Shown here in pieces: positions 4,709 through 6,231 of a stretch of 6,231 nt of DNA. How positions within the stretch are numbered: position 1 is the first letter of the stretch; each line of letters starts with the position of its first letter. The notes under the pieces are model-generated. The model searched no databases. It was given only the letters and a program-made list of their open reading frames with translations, and had not been told where the DNA came from. Source of the stretch: Clostridia bacterium. GTDB lineage: Bacteria > Bacillota > Clostridia > Peptostreptococcales > Anaerovoracaceae. Both the position numbers and the translations under genes were made by a program. The stretch covers positions 1-6,231 of the forward strand of contig CAAEEE010000162.1 in assembly GCA_900754805.1 (NCBI GenBank), written 5' to 3'.

Positions 4709-6231
4709 ATGAAAATAAAGTTTTTGCCGCAGGGCATCGAATGTGAAATCGCAGAAAATCAAACAATTTTGGAAGCAGCAGTAAAAAACGGTGTTAACAT
4801 AGACGGAAACTGTGCAGGAAAAGGTACTTGCGGAAAATGCAAGGTAAAAGTAATTTCCGGGGAAACTGCAATGCCGGAGGGAATGCATACACATTATCAG
4901 CTTTCTGAGGCAGAGGTAAAAGGCGGCTGGGTGCTTGCCTGCGCAAGCGTTTTGAAATCGGACGCAGCAGTTGAAGTGCCGGAGACCGATACGACGGCAT
5001 CCAGAAAGAAAAAACTGATTCACCTCCCGGAAGGTTTTGCCGCTGACTGTGGAGAAAAGGATGCTCTCGGTGTAGCAGTCGATATCGGAACAACCACGGT
5101 TGTGGTAAGCTTTTGGAATCTTCAAACAGGTGCAATGCTGGATGTAGACGCTATGACAAATCCGCAGGGCGCGTATGGTGCCGATGTTATTTCCAGAATT
5201 TCATTTGCAACAGAAAACGAGGGCGGATGCGGCATTCTGCACGAAAAAGTCATCGGTGCAATTAATACCGCAGTTGATCATTTTTGCGAAAAAAATAATT
5301 ACGAAAACAATCAGGTGAAAAAATATGCGGTTGTCGGCAATACGACAATGAGCCACCTGTTCCTGAATATCGATCCTTCTTCTCTCGCAGTTGCGCCATT
5401 TGCGCCTGCGTTTACGGGTGAAGTCAAAACAGACTGTGAAAAAACAGGCTTGCACGGAAGCGCGGATGCGCAGGTCATCGTAGTGCCGAACATTGCGGGA
5501 CATGTAGGCTCGGATATTACGGCAGGCATTATAACGACGGATTTGATGGAGATGGATACGGGGCATTTGTTTATCGATATCGGAACAAACGGCGAAATTG
5601 TTCTTTCCGCGAAGGGCAAGATTACAGCATGTTCTACGGCGGCGGGTCCGGCGTTTGAAGGAAGCTCGATTAAATACGGAATGCGTGCGGCTGCGGGGGC
5701 AATCGAGCGCGTTTACTTAGATGATGCCGGTGTAAAAATCAGCGTTATCGGCGGTACGAAGCCAATCGGAATCTGTGGCTCGGGTATTATCGACGCTGTC
5801 GGTGAACTGATCCGGACGGGCATTGTTGATAAGTCAGGAAGACTTCTTGGCAGAGAGCGTTTAGCGAAAAAAGGCATTTCGGAAAAGCTTCTTGCGCATA
5901 TTGAAGAAAGCGAAGATTCAAACGGTAATGATTTTGTGCTCTTTAGAGGTGAACGCCCGGAAGACAATGTATACATAACGCAGAAAGATGTGCGTGAGGT
6001 TCAGCTTGCGAAGGCAGCAATTTCTGCCGGGATTTCAATTATGATGGAAGAAATCGGTCTGACGAAAGATGAAATTGAAAAGGTGAGCGTAGCAGGAGCT
6101 TTCGGAAATTATATACGTAACGAAAGCGCGGTGAATATGGGACTTCTGCCGCGTGTGGAACTTGAACGCATAAAGGCAATTGGCAATTCTGCAGGCGTGG
6201 GAGCGGCAATGGTGCTTCTCTCAAGGACGAG
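4709..6231 (+). CDS. Reductive activator of corrinoid proteins (RACE/RamA-like, [2Fe-2S] + ASKHA ATPase), 3' partial
   Basis: Restores oxidised Co(II) corrinoid to Co(I) using an electron from ferredoxin and ATP. ATG 4709 follows AGGGAGGA (4693-4700) at good spacing. The frame stays open for 507 codons to the window edge. Residues 1-90 are a plant-type [2Fe-2S] ferredoxin domain with Cys35, Cys41, Cys44 and Cys78. A linker (about 90-120) leads to the ASKHA-fold region (DUF4445 type): phosphate motif DIGTTT at 125-130, VVGNTTM at 208-214, NIAGHVGSDITAG at 261-273, a second DIGTNGEI at 290-297, AGPAFEG at 312-318, GICGSGIID at 354-362 and VAGAFGNYI at 461-469. Family members run a little further, so some tens of residues are probably missing. 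The N-terminal [2Fe-2S] layout is that of bacterial activators; methanogen RamA has C-terminal [4Fe-4S] clusters. The gene uses more GC-ending codons (GCG, ACG, GGC) than mttB and mtbB, consistent with a low-abundance catalyst. Confidence 0.93.
   Translation, partial: MKIKFLPQGIECEIAENQTILEAAVKNGVNIDGNCAGKGTCGKCKVKVISGETAMPEGMHTHYQLSEAEVKGGWVLACASVLKSDAAVEVPETDTTASRKKKLIHLPEGFAADCGEKDALGVAVDIGTTTVVVSFWNLQTGAMLDVDAMTNPQGAYGADVISRISFATENEGGCGILHEKVIGAINTAVDHFCEKNNYENNQVKKYAVVGNTTMSHLFLNIDPSSLAVAPFAPAFTGEVKTDCEKTGLHGSADAQVIVVPNIAGHVGSDITAGIITTDLMEMDTGHLFIDIGTNGEIVLSAKGKITACSTAAGPAFEGSSIKYGMRAAAGAIERVYLDDAGVKISVIGGTKPIGICGSGIIDAVGELIRTGIVDKSGRLLGRERLAKKGISEKLLAHIEESEDSNGNDFVLFRGERPEDNVYITQKDVREVQLAKAAISAGISIMMEEIGLTKDEIEKVSVAGAFGNYIRNESAVNMGLLPRVELERIKAIGNSAGVGAAMVLLSRT

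Overview
The window is a methylamine-methyltransferase locus from an organism that decodes UAG as pyrrolysine (Pyl). Two large methyltransferase genes are each interrupted by one in-frame TAG, at the place where archaeal MttB and MtbB carry Pyl. In both, the same frame resumes immediately with conserved family sequence. Strong Shine-Dalgarno sites, a TTG start, bacterial-type promoter elements, a perfect match to the catabolite-responsive element (cre) consensus of Firmicutes, and a bacterial-type [2Fe-2S]/ASKHA corrinoid activator all suggest an anaerobic, low-to-moderate GC Firmicute (Clostridia-like). A methanogen is less likely. No pylT/pylS/pylBCD genes lie in the window, so decoding must be supplied from elsewhere in the genome.

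Layout, all on the + strand. Positions 1-1472 hold mttB (trimethylamine:corrinoid methyltransferase, cut at its 5' end by the window edge, Pyl codon 954-956). A 67-base gap follows with a cre-like site and a small hairpin. Positions 1540-2946 hold mtbB (dimethylamine:corrinoid methyltransferase, Pyl codon 2596-2598). A 355-base gap (2947-3301) holds short repeats, a possible tiny ORF, a 14-bp hairpin probably ending the first transcript, a pair of 15-bp direct repeats exactly 21 bp apart, and a candidate extended -10 promoter. A second operon follows: 3302-4000, a corrinoid protein of the MtbC/MttC family; 3997-4707, a stand-alone protein resembling the AdoMet-binding activation domain of cobalamin-dependent methionine synthase with a four-cysteine tail; and 4709-6231, a reductive activator of corrinoid proteins (RACE/RamA-like, cut at its 3' end).

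How they work together: MttB and MtbB move one methyl group each from trimethylamine and dimethylamine onto the Co(I) corrinoid of the carrier protein, giving dimethylamine and then monomethylamine. When the corrinoid oxidises to Co(II), the ferredoxin-like ATPase activator reduces it, perhaps helped by the MetH-activation-like protein. The acceptor methyltransferase (to tetrahydrofolate in acetogens, to coenzyme M in methanogens) and a monomethylamine methyltransferase are not visible. The most unusual points are the two Pyl codons, one visible carrier apparently shared by two methyltransferases, the little-characterised MetH-activation-like protein, and the regulatory architecture of the two gaps.
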